From Hypoxylon rubiginosum (lineage: Eukaryota > Ascomycota > Sordariomycetes > Xylariales > Hypoxylaceae), in the NCBI GenBank assembly GCA_902806565.1, contig CADCXA010000050.1, forward strand, positions 496,001-560,000: a stretch of 64,000 nucleotides of DNA, written 5' to 3'. The notes under the pieces were generated by a model that did no database searches, had not been told where the DNA came from, and saw only the letters and a list, made by a program, of their open reading frames with translations. Both the position numbers and the translations under genes were made by a program. Positions 45,801-57,400 of the stretch are shown here, one piece after another. Each line of letters begins with the position of its first letter. Within the stretch, counting starts at the first letter, position 1.

Positions 45801-46999
45801 AGAAGAAAGGTATCACTCCTGAAGAACTTGCTAAACAGAACGGCACGAATATCGAGACGGTTACCAGTCCTGCGGCCCAGCAACTAATAAATAACGACCC
45901 CAGAGCCGTCAAACAACGAGAAGCAGCGGCCAAGGCTGCCGGCTTTGCTGACAAGATGACGAGCGCGATGATGGAGCAAGAGTTGGGTGACGACGAACCC
46001 CCAACCCTCAAGTTGGGCGACGCTTCAGTGGCTGCACCGTTTACAAGCAAGTTACGAAACGTCATTGCAGTTCCTAACATTATTCGACAAGGCCGTTGCA
46101 CTTTGGTGGCTACGATTCAGATGTACAAGATTCTGGCCCTCAACTGCCTTATCAGTGCCTACAGTCTGAGCGTTCTGTACCTCGAAGGTATCAAGTTCGG
46201 TGATGGACAGATCACCATCAGCGGAATGCTTATGAGCGTCTGCTTCCTTTCGATTTCTCGCGCCAAGTCTGTTGAAGGGCTGTCGAAGGAGAGACCGCAG
46301 CCGAATATCTTCAACTTCTACATTATCGGCTCAATCCTTGGCCAATTTGCCATTCACATTGCAACGCTCATCTATATTGCCCGGTTCTGTGAGAAGCTTG
46401 AACCGTAAGTTCTTCTTCATAGTGTGTTATTCGGAATCAATTGCTAATATAGTCTCAGACGATCCGAGATGGTGGACCTCGAAGCCGAATTCACGCCATC
46501 ACTGCTTAACAGTGCCGTGTATCTCCTGCAGTTGATCCAGCAAATTTCTACCTTCGCGGTGAATTATCAGGGCAGACCATTCAGAGAGTCCCTGTCGGAG
46601 AACCGAGGCATGTTCTGGGGTATTATTGGGGTTACTGGCATTGCCTTTGCATGCTCAACGGAGTTTATCCCGGAGCTCAACGAGCAGATGAGATTGGTGA
46701 AGTTCACGGACGAGTTCAGGTTCACCATGACTTCAATCATGATCCTCGACTACGCTGGTTGCTGGGTTGTCGAAGTGATTCTTAAACGACTGTTTAGCGA
46801 CTTTCGTCCCCGTGATATCGCCATACGACGACCAGAACAGAATGAACGAGAGAGGGCGAGGAAGGAGGCGGAAAAGGCGATCAAAGATGCCGAAGAAGAG
46901 AAGAAGCGTCTGGAGAAAGTGGCGGAGTTTGAGAGAAAGGTAGAGGAGCGAAGACAGAAGATTCGGGAATGGAGCCAAGGCGGCCAGCCGGCAAGATAA
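42879..46999 (+). CDS. spf1: P5A-type ATPase Spf1 (ER transmembrane-helix dislocase)
   Basis: Three exons, 42879-43232, 43334-46404 and 46459-46999, join in frame to give 1321 residues, slightly longer than yeast Spf1. P-type ATPase landmarks are present: LSGES at about 310-314 (actuator loop), the P5A-specific PPELPMELS at 454-462 in helix M4, the phosphorylated Asp497 in CFDKTGTLTGEDLV, MITGDNPLTA and MAGDGTNDVGALKQ near 856. The N-terminus has the extra hydrophobic segments of P5A pumps (YVAPFAIIWPIFARYFY). The C-terminus ends in a charged E/K/R helix after the last membrane segments. Spf1 resides in the ER and removes mis-inserted tail-anchored and mitochondrial-signal helices; it was earlier linked to manganese and sterol homeostasis. 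Codon use is typical of a well expressed housekeeping gene. The call is very secure. Confidence 0.96.
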
Positions 47000-47604
47000 C
47001 CGACCTGATACTCCTATTGTTCGAGGATATCTCCATCGCATGAGAGGCGGGAGAGAGACATGATGATGTACAGGTGTCATAGACTTGAGGTGATGTAGAC
47101 ATAGAGTCAGTGAGATGGGTTTATAGATAAACTCAGTATTTCCCCCCTTTGCATTACAACCGAATGCTCACCTCCTTTATACTTACCTCCTATGTAACCC
47201 TACAAGATCGGGCAAACCTCGGGCGGAATTGATTGATTTGGCCTGCTTTTGTACCTTTCAATATCATCTCCACTCCTTTCACTGCTTATGTTATTTTTAT
47301 CTAGATGCAATGCCAAAGGTGTCTTCAACTTGGTTCGTGTAATATTAGTCCAGCCTAGCCTGATAAGGATAGTCCGACAAGTCACATAATCAGGATATGT
47401 CATGCTATATATGATAGGTATCTTACATATCCCAACCTTGGTATACCTTAGGTATATATGATAGTGAAAATCAGCAGGCAGCTAGTGTTTAGTATTAGCT
47501 TGAATTCGAAAGAGAAAAAAAAGATATGAGCTGAGATAATACTTTGTCCTCGGCAACTCATCATTCCCGTACCGTTGTTCGCTACCTAGCATATACAACA
47601 CATC
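47000..47604. other. intergenic, tandem genes
   Basis: The 3' flank of Spf1 and the 5' flank of the CofD-like gene. AT-rich, with TATATGATAGGTAT-like words at 47408-47465. No gene is recognised. Confidence 0.5.
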
Positions 47605-49424
47605 ATGGATGCGCCTCGGCCCAGGGGCATTGTCGTCTTCGGAGGTGGGACGGCAACCAACAGCTTGGTCGACGTGTTCGAGAGCATTCGAGAGAGTCGG
47701 AATTGTCATCTCAGCTACGTTATCCCTATTAGCGACAATGGCGGCAGCTCATCGGAGCTGATTCGAGTATTTGGCGGTCCTGGTAAAAAAAAAAGCCCCT
47801 TTCTCCCGTTTCTTTGTCTACAGGCTAACAGTGATAACATAGGTATTGGTGACATCCGAAGTAGGTCCTGCTAGACAATTTAGGGGCTTTGGATAGGCAT
47901 ACATCACTACTCCCGCTAATCACTTATCTATACTGCAGGCCGACTGGTCCGTCTGATTCCCGGCTCGGATACGGACGCGGAACGGGCATCCATCAAGGAC
48001 CTATTCAACCACAGGCTGTCGTCCGACCCGCTACAGGCGCGGTTGCAATGGCTAGAAATAGTCGAAGGCCGGGACGAGCTCTGGACCAACATCTCGAGCG
48101 AGAAGCGCGAGCTCATCCGGTCCGTCTTCAACCTCGTCAACCTGGAGATAGTGAAGAGGGCGCGGCCGAGTTCCGTATTTAATTTTTCCAAGGCGAGCAT
48201 TGGTAATCTATTCTTGACCGGGTAGGCCTACGCTTATTTCTATATCCGCTTCCCTCACTTTCTTCACATATTACACATACATACGTACACGCACTCACGA
48301 TAAGATACAACCTACTAACACAATCCAGGGCTCGCGTCTTCACCGGCTCCCTCGAGTCGGCCATCTACCTGCTGTCCACCATCTGCGCCATCCCGCCGAC
48401 GGTGTCGACGCTGCCCGTCATCAACACCAACTTCACGCACCACATCTCGGCGGGCCTGGCCGACGGCACGCAGATCACGGGCCAGAACTCCATCTCGCAC
48501 CCGTCGGCGCCCACGTCGCTACCCGACGACAACGACGACCCCTCCTCCTCCTCCTCCCTCGGCAATGGCGGCGGCGGTAGCAGCGACGAGACGGAGGAGC
48601 ACGACCGGATCGAGGACGCCACGCTCCCGGGTTCGCTCCCCACGCTGCGCAAGCCGTACATAAACTTCAGCAAGACCACTACCACCACCGCCGCCACTAC
48701 CAGCCCCAGCTCCAGCTCTACTACCAACACCGGCACCGCAGAAGCCTACCACGACGACGACCTCCCCGCCCGCATCTCCCGCATCTGGTACATCAACCCC
48801 TACGGCCACGAGATCTTCCCCCCGGCCAGCGCCAAGGTCCTGTCGGCCGTCCGCGCCGCCCGCGCCGTCGTCTACAGCGTCGGCAGCCTGTACACGTCCA
48901 TCGTGCCGAGCCTGGTCCCGCGCGGCGTCGGCGCCGCCCTCTCCGCCGCCGACGGTAGCGGTGGTGGTGGTGGTGGGCCCCGGTTCAAGGTGCTGATACT
49001 CAACTCGGCCAACGACCGCGAGACGGGGCCCCGGGCCGCGCCGCTGACGGCGACGGATTTCGTGAGGGCGGTGGCGCGGGCGGCGGCTGGGAGTGGTGGT
49101 AGTGGTAGTAGTGGCAACAGCAGCAGTAATAGCCGCGGCGACCGCGAAATAGTCGTGACGGACGACGACGAGAGGAGCACTAGGTCTGCAGAGGACGAAG
49201 CGGTCAGGCGGTACGTAACGCACCTGGTGTACCTGGAGGGCGAGGGGGCACCGCGCGTCGACAGGGACGAGCTGGCGGCGCTCGGGGTCGACTGCATCCG
49301 CGTCTACGGGCGGCGGGTCGACGGCATGCTGCGGTACGACGAGGCCGGGCTGGCGAGGGCGCTGGAGGCGGTCATCGGCAAGCCCGAGATGCTGAGGAGT
49401 CGCAGGAATACTAGTGGGCAGTGA
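47605..49424 (+). CDS. CofD/YvcK-like (UPF0052) protein
   Basis: Four exons, 47605-47782, 47843-47860, 47939-48221 and 48329-49424, give 524 residues. Exon 2 is only 18 bases and encodes IGDIR. The Rossmann start IVVFGGGTATNSL (9-21) and the loop ISDNGGSSSELIRVFGGPG (42-60) followed by IGDIRSRLVRLI are the hallmark of the CofD/YvcK family. Bacterial and archaeal CofD transfers phospho-lactate groups in F420 synthesis, while YvcK binds UDP-sugars; the role of the fungal proteins is unknown. Exon 4 carries the second half of the fold (FTGSLESAIYLLSTICAIPP, INPYGHEIFPPASAKVLSAV, YSVGSLYTSIVPSLVPRGV) interrupted by S/T-, D- and G-rich low-complexity inserts. The microexon codes for conserved residues, so its use is well supported. 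Confidence 0.87.
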
Positions 49425-49810
49425 TGCCGCTGCTCGTGTATAATTGTATATGTATAAGATCTGGGGTGGGCAAGAGACAACTATCCTTTAAATCTACCCC
49501 TATCCTAAGCTTAGAGTGTAGAGGGCACGGAGCATGTCACTAATAGCTTGTAAACGATTCATGTGAGTAGGGAGGTATCATAAGATCATAATTTTGGCAT
49601 TGAGTATCGTACAATTCCGCAAGGCAAATAAGTCTATTACGTTTCCCCGCGAATAAGCAGCCGAAGTCAAACCGGCTCAGAGTCTCTTTCTATGACCAAA
49701 ACATAGCCCGCATCGTCCGATCCAGTGAAACCGACTGTGCTTTCTCCTTTAAGGTTACTTCGTTTGCGCCCATGCTATGACACAAGGTCTGGCTCTGGAG
49801 GATAGATACT
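49425..49810. other. convergent 3' flanks
   Basis: 386 bases between the stop codons of the CofD-like gene (plus) and malate dehydrogenase (minus). No further feature is recognised. Confidence 0.5.
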
Positions 49811-51071
49811 TCATTTGGGAGGGTTGGCGGCGACGAAAGCGACACCCTTCTCGATGTTCTTCTTCAGGTCGCCTAAGCACGCCTCGATGAGCTTCTGCTC
49901 GTTGGCGTCGACCTCGCCGATGGGGAGGATCTTCTCGACACCGTTGGGGCCTAGCTCGACCTTGGAGGAGAAGAATTCGATACCCTGGTCCTTGTAGAGG
50001 GGGCTGTCGACGAAGGTGGCCTCAATGACACCCTTCTCGCCCTGGGAGGCACGGAGGATCGACTCGGCCATGCGGGCACCGGCCATGGCCATGGAAAGGG
50101 TAGCGGAACCAGCACCGTCCTTGGCCTTGACGACCTCGTCACCACCGAATTGGACACGCTTGACGAGTTCCGCGTTGGAAGTCAGATCGGGGTGGCCGCT
50201 CTGGCTGAAGAGAGGAACGATGGTAACACCGGAGTGTCCACCAACGACGGTGATCTTCTCATCCTTGGGGTCGGTGCCCTTGAGCTCGCTGACGAATCGG
50301 CTAGCGCGGACAACATCGAGGGTGGTGACACCGAAGAGACGCTTGGGGTTGTAGACGCCGGCGGCCTTGAAGACCTCGGCGCAGATGGGGACGGTGGAGT
50401 TGACGGGGTTGGAGATGATGAGGACGTTGGCTTCCGGGCAGGACTCGGCGGCGGCCTTGGCGAGGTCACGGACAATAGAAGCGTTGGTGTTGAAGAGGTC
50501 GTCACGGGTCATACCGGGCTTTCGGGGTACGCCGGCGGGGATGAGGACGACATCGCTGCCCTTCAAGGCATTGGAGAGGCCGGTGGGAGTGGGGTCGTAG
50601 CCCTTGACTGTGCTCTTAGTGTTGATGTGAGAGATATCGGCAGCAACACCTATGCGTCAATTACAGGTTAGTCGGTTTGCAATCGAGCTAGACAAAGCCT
50701 GGGACAATGCGGAATTGGTAGGCTCGTCATATTGCTAATCTAAGAGTTGGACGTACCGGGACCGCCACGGATATCGTACAGAGCAAGCTCGGTTACTCTA
50801 GGGTTGAGCTTGAGAAGCAGAGACAGCGGCTGGCCAATACCACCGGCGGCACCAAGGACGGTGACCTTGGAGAGCTAGAGAGAACAAACAAATTAGCAAT
50901 TGACCTCATCACATCTCGGCGCATGTATTGCCCGCCTCACCAAGGCCTCAGACAGGTATGGGGATGTGCGGAAGTATGTAATTGGGACAAAGCCAAACTT
51001 ACATTTTGCGCCGTAACCGAGAAAGCCCGGCGCTGAATGCCACCGAAGACAGATCGTACTGCGGGAATCAT
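49811..51071 (-). CDS. mitochondrial malate dehydrogenase
   Basis: Three exons, 51071-51003, 50874-50757 and 50649-49811, join in frame to give 341 residues. The first 23 residues ([20 protein letters not shown]) are basic and hydroxylated without acids, a mitochondrial presequence. The NAD-binding glycine motif is GAAGGIGQP at 31-39. The mobile loop has [20 protein letters not shown] with the substrate arginines, and the catalytic histidine is His201 in [13 protein letters not shown]. The enzyme interconverts malate and oxaloacetate in the TCA cycle. The absence of a peroxisomal C-terminal tripeptide (it ends NPPK) and the presequence separate it from the glyoxysomal and cytosolic forms. Codon use is strongly biased to C-ending codons, as for highly expressed fungal genes. 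Confidence 0.96.
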
Positions 51072-52202
51072 TTTTATGTTCTGTTCCTCTAGATGTATTT
51101 ACTTTGGGGATATGACACAGCGACTAGAGTATTAACAAGACGAGAAAGGCTGCAGGACCAAGGCACGCCGGGATCAAAGGAAAAGAAGTGTTTTAAGAGT
51201 GGGATTTGAAGTTGAGAAGAGTTGAAAATGGCGATGCTAATAAGTGGATTGATGAAAAAGCTGGGACGGGGAACGGGAACTGTGCGAAGATCATTTTTTC
51301 GCCGAAGGACCGCTCCTTGGAGGGGAAAGACACAATATTGTTGGCCCGGCCAACGCCGCCAATGCCGGGGTTATACCTGGGTACGTACCCTGTAGCAGAT
51401 CGCTAACCTACCTCAGTATCCCACCATCTGCATCTGCAGCTAGCTAGCACGGAGCACCGATACAGGCGCAGTAATTACCTAACCTAATTGTGTCGGTGAA
51501 AGCTCGGTATTGGTGACTGGCATAACTGAATATTCACATTTGAAAGGTAGTTACGTCAACATCCTTTTATCTTTACTTGCCTTTCTTCTCTCCTATCTTC
51601 TAGACAAATAGGTTCAAGCAAAACATCTACAAAGGTCACCAACTATTCCGTCTCATCCGGGGCTAATTCATATACCTACCTAAGTACCTGGAGCTGATAC
51701 ATACCTGATACGGTACCAAATGTAACCGAAGGCGGCCATCATCTACGTTCCTTGAGGAAACTTGCCTTAAGTAGAGCACGATGTATCAGTGCCTACCCTT
51801 CACATACTTCTATCAAATTCTAGGCGAATTATCAGATTTCGACCTTCACAGCTCGTGGGAGGGAAGTTCACATCCAATCTGCTACTTCTCATTTAGAAAT
51901 CAGCTTCCACCTCCGTGTGTCAATTGCTCCTTCCTGTTGGTAGGTCAGGGGGTAGGAATATCTTCTATCCCAACTGAAACCTCACCAAAAGACGAGAAAC
52001 AAATACAAGCGTATTTTACGTATTCTCTCCCCGTCTCTTCTTCAACTTATGTGCTATCCATGAACCCAATACCTCGATGTCTCTGATCTCTCGCATGTGC
52101 TTCGACTCGTTCCTGATTCTACTTGAGAACGACGTCTAGAGCATTTCAGAGTGGTAATATTCGCCAGAGTTAAGATCTGAGGTGTCATTTGCCGTAGAAG
52201 AG
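51072..52202. other. divergent intergenic region
   Basis: The interval between the starts of malate dehydrogenase (minus) and the kinase pseudogene (plus). It contains TACCTACCTAAGTACCTGG at about 51674-51692 and short unsupported frames. The frame of the kinase stays open back to 52182 but without an ATG before 52203. Confidence 0.5.
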
Positions 52203-53699
52203 ATGCCACACGAGGGCAGCACATCGGAAAATAGCGAGGGTTTTTCACAGGAACTAGAGTCCTTGTTTGGGGCACCAGCGGAGTCGACCAGCGGAGATGG
52301 GCTTCTAGAGCCGGCCGCAATTCCTACCTTCTCAGATACCACTCCTCCTTATCAGGATGACCCGACATACGGCCTTCAATGGACCAGCGACGAGGACCCT
52401 TTCTCACCTATACCTCACTGGACCATTGAACCGACGGTTGGTTCTGTGGTTCTAGCGCTCAAGAAGGCCGTTAGTCCGGATAAGGAGTATACTGTCGACC
52501 ACTGTTGGGATGGGGTATACAACAAAATCTATTCAGTATTGTACGATCAGAAACGCTTTATTATGCGCGTATCCCTGCCTGTCTGTCCGCAACTCAAGAC
52601 AGAAAGTGAGGTTGCGACGCTTCAGTGGATCTACGACAACACCAATCTACCTGTACCGAGAGTCCAGTGCTATGACTCCTCGCGCAATAATCCGATAGGC
52701 TTCGAATGGATATTGATGGATCGGATGGAAGGGGTACCTCTTTCTCAGTGTTGGCACTCCGTTACCCAAGACTGCAAGGTGCGCATCGTCAAGCAAGTTG
52801 CTGCTTACGCCGCTGTTGCATTCGAGCGGCAGTTTAGAGGTATCGGTAACCTGTATCCATCAGTACCGAATGATACGGCCGCTCCACCGCGGGTAGGCGA
52901 GATGGTTTCAATGGTGCTCTTCTAGGGCAAGCGCGCCACTATACGCCGTCATGGAAGCTCGTTCCGTACTGCTCGCAAATGGATTAAACATCGTCTCCAT
53001 CTTACTTCGGTCGACCTGCGGCTAAGACGAGAAAATACGTCCGATGCAGCTCACCGAGGAATCATTGCTAGAATGTTGAACCTCATTAATCGCCTTCAAA
53101 CACTAGGGGATAAATTCTTCCCAGCACCCAATTTCAACCCGGAGCAGCACCTGAATCGCGAGGACGACATTTCATCTGATGAGGATGAAGCAGCTGCTAG
53201 TGGTATCGAAAAGCCGCATGAATCAACAATGCTGTGGAACGACAACATCTCTCTTGACAACATCCTCGTTGATGAACAGGGGGTCCTCCGTGGTATCATC
53301 GACTGGGAATGTGTTTCGTGCCTCCCTCTCTACGAGGCTTGCCAATTCCCAGCTTTCTTACAGCAAGCACGAGATAGGCTCGCTGAACCACCAACTCCTT
53401 ATAGAGTTAATCGGACACAACATGTTACCAATCAGAGCCTCCGAGAATACGAAATAGAGCTGAGGCAGCATCACGTGAGTATGTTGCGTAAGGAGTTCTT
53501 CGTCGAGATGAAAGACAGGTGTCCCCAATGGGTTCGTGTCTTTCGATATCAGGCCGATCTAAGAGATTATGAGGCCGCAGTACAGAACTGCGACAATGAG
53601 TTTGCATACGAGATGGTTGAGAGATGGGCCACTTCTGTAGAGGAAGGAAGCGCGTTCGATGAGGGACATGGCCGGCTACACGAACTTCTCATGGATTAA
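52203..53699 (+). pseudogene. APH-family (aminoglycoside phosphotransferase-like) kinase with in-frame stop
   Basis: One frame runs from ATG 52203 to TAA 53699 and would be about 499 codons, but codon 241 is TAG (52923-52925). Both sides stay in the same frame. The first part has the kinase N-lobe (TVDHCWDGVYNKIYSVLYD, FIMRVSLPV) and hinge-like WILMDRMEGVPLSQCW. The stop falls in VGEMVSMVLF-stop-GK, where fungal APH-like kinases usually read FFWG, so a TGG to TAG change is the simple explanation. In the C-lobe the catalytic loop, normally H-x-D-x4-N, reads N346-D347-N348 and N353: the His and the catalytic Asp are both replaced by Asn. The DFG-equivalent D367 in IIDWE is kept. A 63-base phase-0 intron (52863-52925) could in theory remove the stop but would delete conserved residues. 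Two separate lesions suggest a decaying or non-catalytic gene. Confidence 0.8.
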
Positions 53700-53945
53700 C
53701 GGAACCTTAGGTACCTTAGCATATCGAATGATCAACTCGAAGCTTTAAATGATGAGGTGGAAAGAATCCATGAAAATTACTTAACAGTGCTAGACATTCA
53801 CGAGAGTGACTTAAGGTATACATTCTTGATTCTATTATAATTATATGGTTGGTATTAACTCTAGGTCATTGTCTAAAGCGCGAATTTCCACCTACGTCCT
53901 ACCTAGGTGCTAGGGAATGGTGTGTCCTCGGATAATAGTAGGCAA

Positions 53946-55577
53946 TTAGCCCTTGAAATAAGACCAAACCTTACCCATCACACCTTTACTCTTCGTCTTG
54001 GGCTCGACGACTTTCTTCTCCATGAAGGACATACGGGCCTCAATCAGGTCATCCAAGAACTCTTCATTGAACGAATCAAGTTCATCGTCATATTGACCTA
54101 GGGCGTCGCTGAGTCCCGAGCCGAGCTGCGTGTATACGGGCGACTCCCGACCCCTTCCGGCTACGTAGACGGGCTTGGGGACCTCGAGGCTAACGTTAGC
54201 GTAGCTTACCTTGACGGACCTGGCCGGGCTCGTGCTCCTGAGCTCGCTGACGGGGGGTATGCTGTCGATTTTCCTCTTCACGTCGACGATGTCGACTTCC
54301 TTCTCGTGGTGGTCGATGCTGAAGACGCGGTCGATGGGGGTCTTGGCGCCATCCTTGATGGCGTCCTCGAAAATGTTGCCGATCTGGCTCTCGGGTCGGG
54401 AATTGGTAGGGGTATCGTCAACATATTCGTCGGAATCTGGCCCGACAAAGTCATCGAATTCCTCTTCCTCTTCCTCTTCCTCTTCCTCTTCCTCCAATTC
54501 CTCCTTCTCCTTCTTCTCCTCCTCCTCCTCCAACTCCTCCTTATTATCCGACGTTTTAGCGACATCAGTCGTATCACCGATATCACTATCACCGCCTGTT
54601 TCATTATTTTCGGTGTTGATTGCCTGAGGAAAGATGTCGCCGGGCTGACACTTGTCCTGTTCGGGAACGTCTTCCTTGTCATTTTCACTTGAGCCGGTCT
54701 CCTCGACCTCGATCTGCTCGACCTGCTCGGACGTGGGCTCTGACTCTTCAACGGATTCAGGTTCCGGAATATGTTCTGGTTCCTGGACAGATTCAGTGTT
54801 TTCAATAACCTCTGGCTCCTTAATCGGCTCAGGTTCAACAATAGACTCGGGCTCAGGAATGGGAGAAATAGGCTCAGGTTCAACCATGAGCTCGGGTTCA
54901 GGGATTGGCTCAGGCTCTTCAACGGGTTCAGGCTCCTTGACGAATTCGGGCTTCTTGATAACCCCCGGGTCCTTAGTAACCTTAGGTTCTGCAATGGGCT
55001 CAGGATCCGAGATAGTCTCAGGTTCCTTAGTAATCTCGGGCTCCTTAGTAACCTCGGGCTCCTCAATTGAATCGCCACCTTGGGTAGGACCATCGTCATT
55101 GACAGGTACCTCATCAACACACCGTGTATGGTTGTCGACGGCTTTCGTTTTGGACTGACACATCAGGCCTCTCGGGTACAAAAAGGGGGGAAGAACCACA
55201 TCGACCATCTCCCGAGGACATCCCGGAAGCGTGAAAAGATTGTCGTAAGCGTTTCCCGTGTCCGCTTCCCGCACAAACTCCTTTTCAGCCGGGTCCTCCT
55301 CATGACACGCCTGCGAGCGAGGGTTTGGGGACCGACATGCGAATGGCAGGCCCCCGACGAACAAGTGCGTGAATTGATGGTCGCAGTTCATGTAGTGGCA
55401 AAAGTAGACCGTGTTTCCAGACTTACATCCGCACGTGTGGTAAAGCGTAATAGCCTGGCAGGGGGGGCGGTCAGCAAAGGGTGTCGCCTCGGAGAATGGC
55501 CTTGTAAACAAAAGGCTAATGACGGGATGCGTCTCGAATGATGGCGGCACGGTTGATAGTGGCGGAATGGTCGACAT
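53946..55577 (-). CDS. acidic repeat protein with N-terminal Cys/His cluster, family unknown
   Basis: A single exon of 543 residues. The N-terminus holds C49, C51, C60, H61, C65, H67 and H71 ([10 protein letters not shown] ... [14 protein letters not shown]), then C81 and C91, a possible small zinc-binding site. From about 171 to 290 the chain is built of EPE-type pairs ([24 protein letters not shown]), a degenerate penta- to hexapeptide repeat with proline every few residues. A run of glutamates follows (about 355-385), encoded by a TTCCTC tract at 54460-54500 on the plus strand. The C-terminus is more ordered and basic ([20 protein letters not shown] ... [12 protein letters not shown]). The acidic middle part is very probably disordered. 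I do not recognise a family. The ATG at 55577 starts right after a poly-A stretch. Confidence 0.72.
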   Translation of the reverse strand: MSTIPPLSTVPPSFETHPVISLLFTRPFSEATPFADRPPCQAITLYHTCGCKSGNTVYFCHYMNCDHQFTHLFVGGLPFACRSPNPRSQACHEEDPAEKEFVREADTGNAYDNLFTLPGCPREMVDVVLPPFLYPRGLMCQSKTKAVDNHTRCVDEVPVNDDGPTQGGDSIEEPEVTKEPEITKEPETISDPEPIAEPKVTKDPGVIKKPEFVKEPEPVEEPEPIPEPELMVEPEPISPIPEPESIVEPEPIKEPEVIENTESVQEPEHIPEPESVEESEPTSEQVEQIEVEETGSSENDKEDVPEQDKCQPGDIFPQAINTENNETGGDSDIGDTTDVAKTSDNKEELEEEEEKKEKEELEEEEEEEEEEEEFDDFVGPDSDEYVDDTPTNSRPESQIGNIFEDAIKDGAKTPIDRVFSIDHHEKEVDIVDVKRKIDSIPPVSELRSTSPARSVKVSYANVSLEVPKPVYVAGRGRESPVYTQLGSGLSDALGQYDDELDSFNEEFLDDLIEARMSFMEKKVVEPKTKSKGVMGKVWSYFKG

Positions 55578-56555
55578 TTTTTTTTGACAGCAAGCCTGCT
55601 TGCTCTATAGATTTTGTTAGCTAGATCTTGTGGATGGATTGGCCTACTTTGAACCGTGGCTTCTTCGACCAGCTAGAGCAGCTCGAGGCTTCTCTACTTG
55701 CCGCGGAAGGTTTTGTTGAGGTCTTTGGAGTGCCGTTGCGTACAACCCTCTTGAAGTGGCCGTCAAGTGCGGATTTTATCCTCCGGGACTTTCAAGAAGC
55801 CTGCGATTGCCTCTTGACGTGTCAATGACACAAAGGTAGAGTTCCTTTATTCACTCACAAAAAGATGGGACAATCCCTTGCTTCTTTCTTTGGCATGCCT
55901 TACCGACCCCTTATTGTTATTTATTACCTTGTATTAGCTAGCATTGTCTGATGTACTCTTTATCTAACCTAGATGCTTACCACGTAGGAGGTAACCTACT
56001 ATATCGGAATGAGGACCGCATATTTCCAAGATCCCTATATACTCGCTTTTTATCTCCAACTAATACCAATTCAAATTAGGCGATGAATAAATTTGCTATG
56101 CTATCGCTATTGTGGCTTACCCTTCGTTTGTGCTAATAAAAGCAGCACTTTTCTGAAGCTTATCCATCCTCTTCGCTCGACCTTCAATAGCACTTGGGGA
56201 CGCTCAGGCATACAGACCGAGAAGATATAGTAAGCAAACCTAAGTCATCATCAAAGCAGAGTGTTATGCTCGATGAGTTCGTTTCTCGCTGTCATGTTTT
56301 GAATATGCTGTTCCCAAAATTCTACTTCTGTATAGAGTCCTAGTATGGCGAACACTGCAAAATAAGAGTTAGTATTTGCTTCTCTTCGAGTAGCAGTGTA
56401 AGGAAGTTTAGGGATAGCCTAGGTTCAGCAAGTTGTCAACTAGTTCGACTGGGGAATGTAGGTGATCTCTGGAAAGGCCAAAGAGAAAGGCAGTAGCATT
56501 TGACGTGACATACTCGATTGCCAACTGTGCAGCCAGGGATTGTGGAGTCTTTCTC
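55578..56555. other. intergenic, nothing recognised
   Basis: About 1 kb upstream of the acidic protein and downstream of the amidoligase-like remnant. A 66-codon frame at 55628-55828 has only a TTG at its first codon and no recognisable domain. Confidence 0.5.
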
Positions 56556-57400
56556 TTAGCCTTGATCTGCCAGTTGGTTCAGTAGCTGTGGCCTGATGTC
56601 GTCGCACATCTCTGCGATTTGCTTAAGAATAGCCTGGAATACGTCTGACGAGCATAAAGCTGTCTTGGCTACAGCCTCTATGACCCGAATCCACTTTTCA
56701 ACTAGAATGTGATCTGTGGTATTCTGGAAATGTCGAAATTCAACGGTCGTATGGCCGCCATCTTCGCTGTGGATAGCCACAGCTAGCCGCTGGTCTCTTG
56801 CAAAACGATCGGCATTAAACAGTAGTCTCGAGAGTCCATCTACATCCCGAGAATCGAGGATAATCGACAGCCAAAGTTTCTGTTGGGTTGAAAGTTGACA
56901 TGGGAATGAGTATTCGGCGAAAGCCAATTCCATCTGAATCTGCCCCAGGCGGTCCGTAGAAAAGGGGTCTGGTGGATTGATCCCAATGAGATTGCCTTGA
57001 GAGAAGACAGTCTTTCTGGATTGGCCCATGTGTCTGTTTGCCTCGATGCTGATTGCAGAGTGTGAAGAGGCATGGTTCTAGAAGGTGTGCTAGAATGACT
57101 ACCTTTTGATGGTGATTAAGTCGAAACCACTTGACAAACCTATATGGACGCTAAGAGTAGTCGTGTCGATAGCCTCAGGCTTAGGCAATCCTTCAATCGC
57201 AGCTAGAGCGGACTTGTGCTCAAGTCAACCGTCCATATCAAGGTTGAGAAGGCGAGTAGAAACCTTGATACGGACTTTCCATTCTTGGTCCTCCTCCACG
57301 TAGAAGGCAACACCGTTATCATCCGTGGTGTACGTTGCAAGAATATCATATCCGGAGAAACAGTAGAATTCTCTCCAGCGCTTTGGTGCAAGAATCTCAT
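56556..57400 (-). pseudogene. amidoligase-like remnant
   Basis: The frame 57029-56556 (157 codons) reads like the C-terminal half of fungal amidoligase-family proteins: a short helix, LAVAIHSEDGG, then TVEFRHFQNTTDHILVEKW and a helix VIEAVAKTAL. The EFR-H/Q segment followed by an acidic turn and W is typical of that family, an ATP-grasp-like group related to glutamine synthetase. Upstream on the same strand, similar-looking protein fragments (LSVHIGLSSGFDLITIKR, then stops in all frames; and further up FYCFSGYDILATYTTDDNG) appear between in-frame stops to about 57400. This suggests a longer gene now broken by several stops and frame changes. The intact downstream frame has its own ATG and could still be expressed as a short protein. 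The assignment rests on motif memory only and is tentative. Confidence 0.4.

Noticed and set aside
48519..49223. 234-codon minus-strand frame
   Set aside because: Antisense to exon 4 of the CofD-like gene; it consists of valine, glycine and aspartate runs from low-complexity DNA.
52893..52925. A 33-base intron ending in CTTCTAG that would remove the kinase stop codon
   Set aside because: Too short for a fungal intron, lacks a branch site and would delete the conserved VGEMVSM segment.
54211..55158. Plus-strand frames of 138-168 codons rich in Ser/Gly
   Set aside because: Antisense shadows of the EPE-repeat and polyglutamate-coding DNA.
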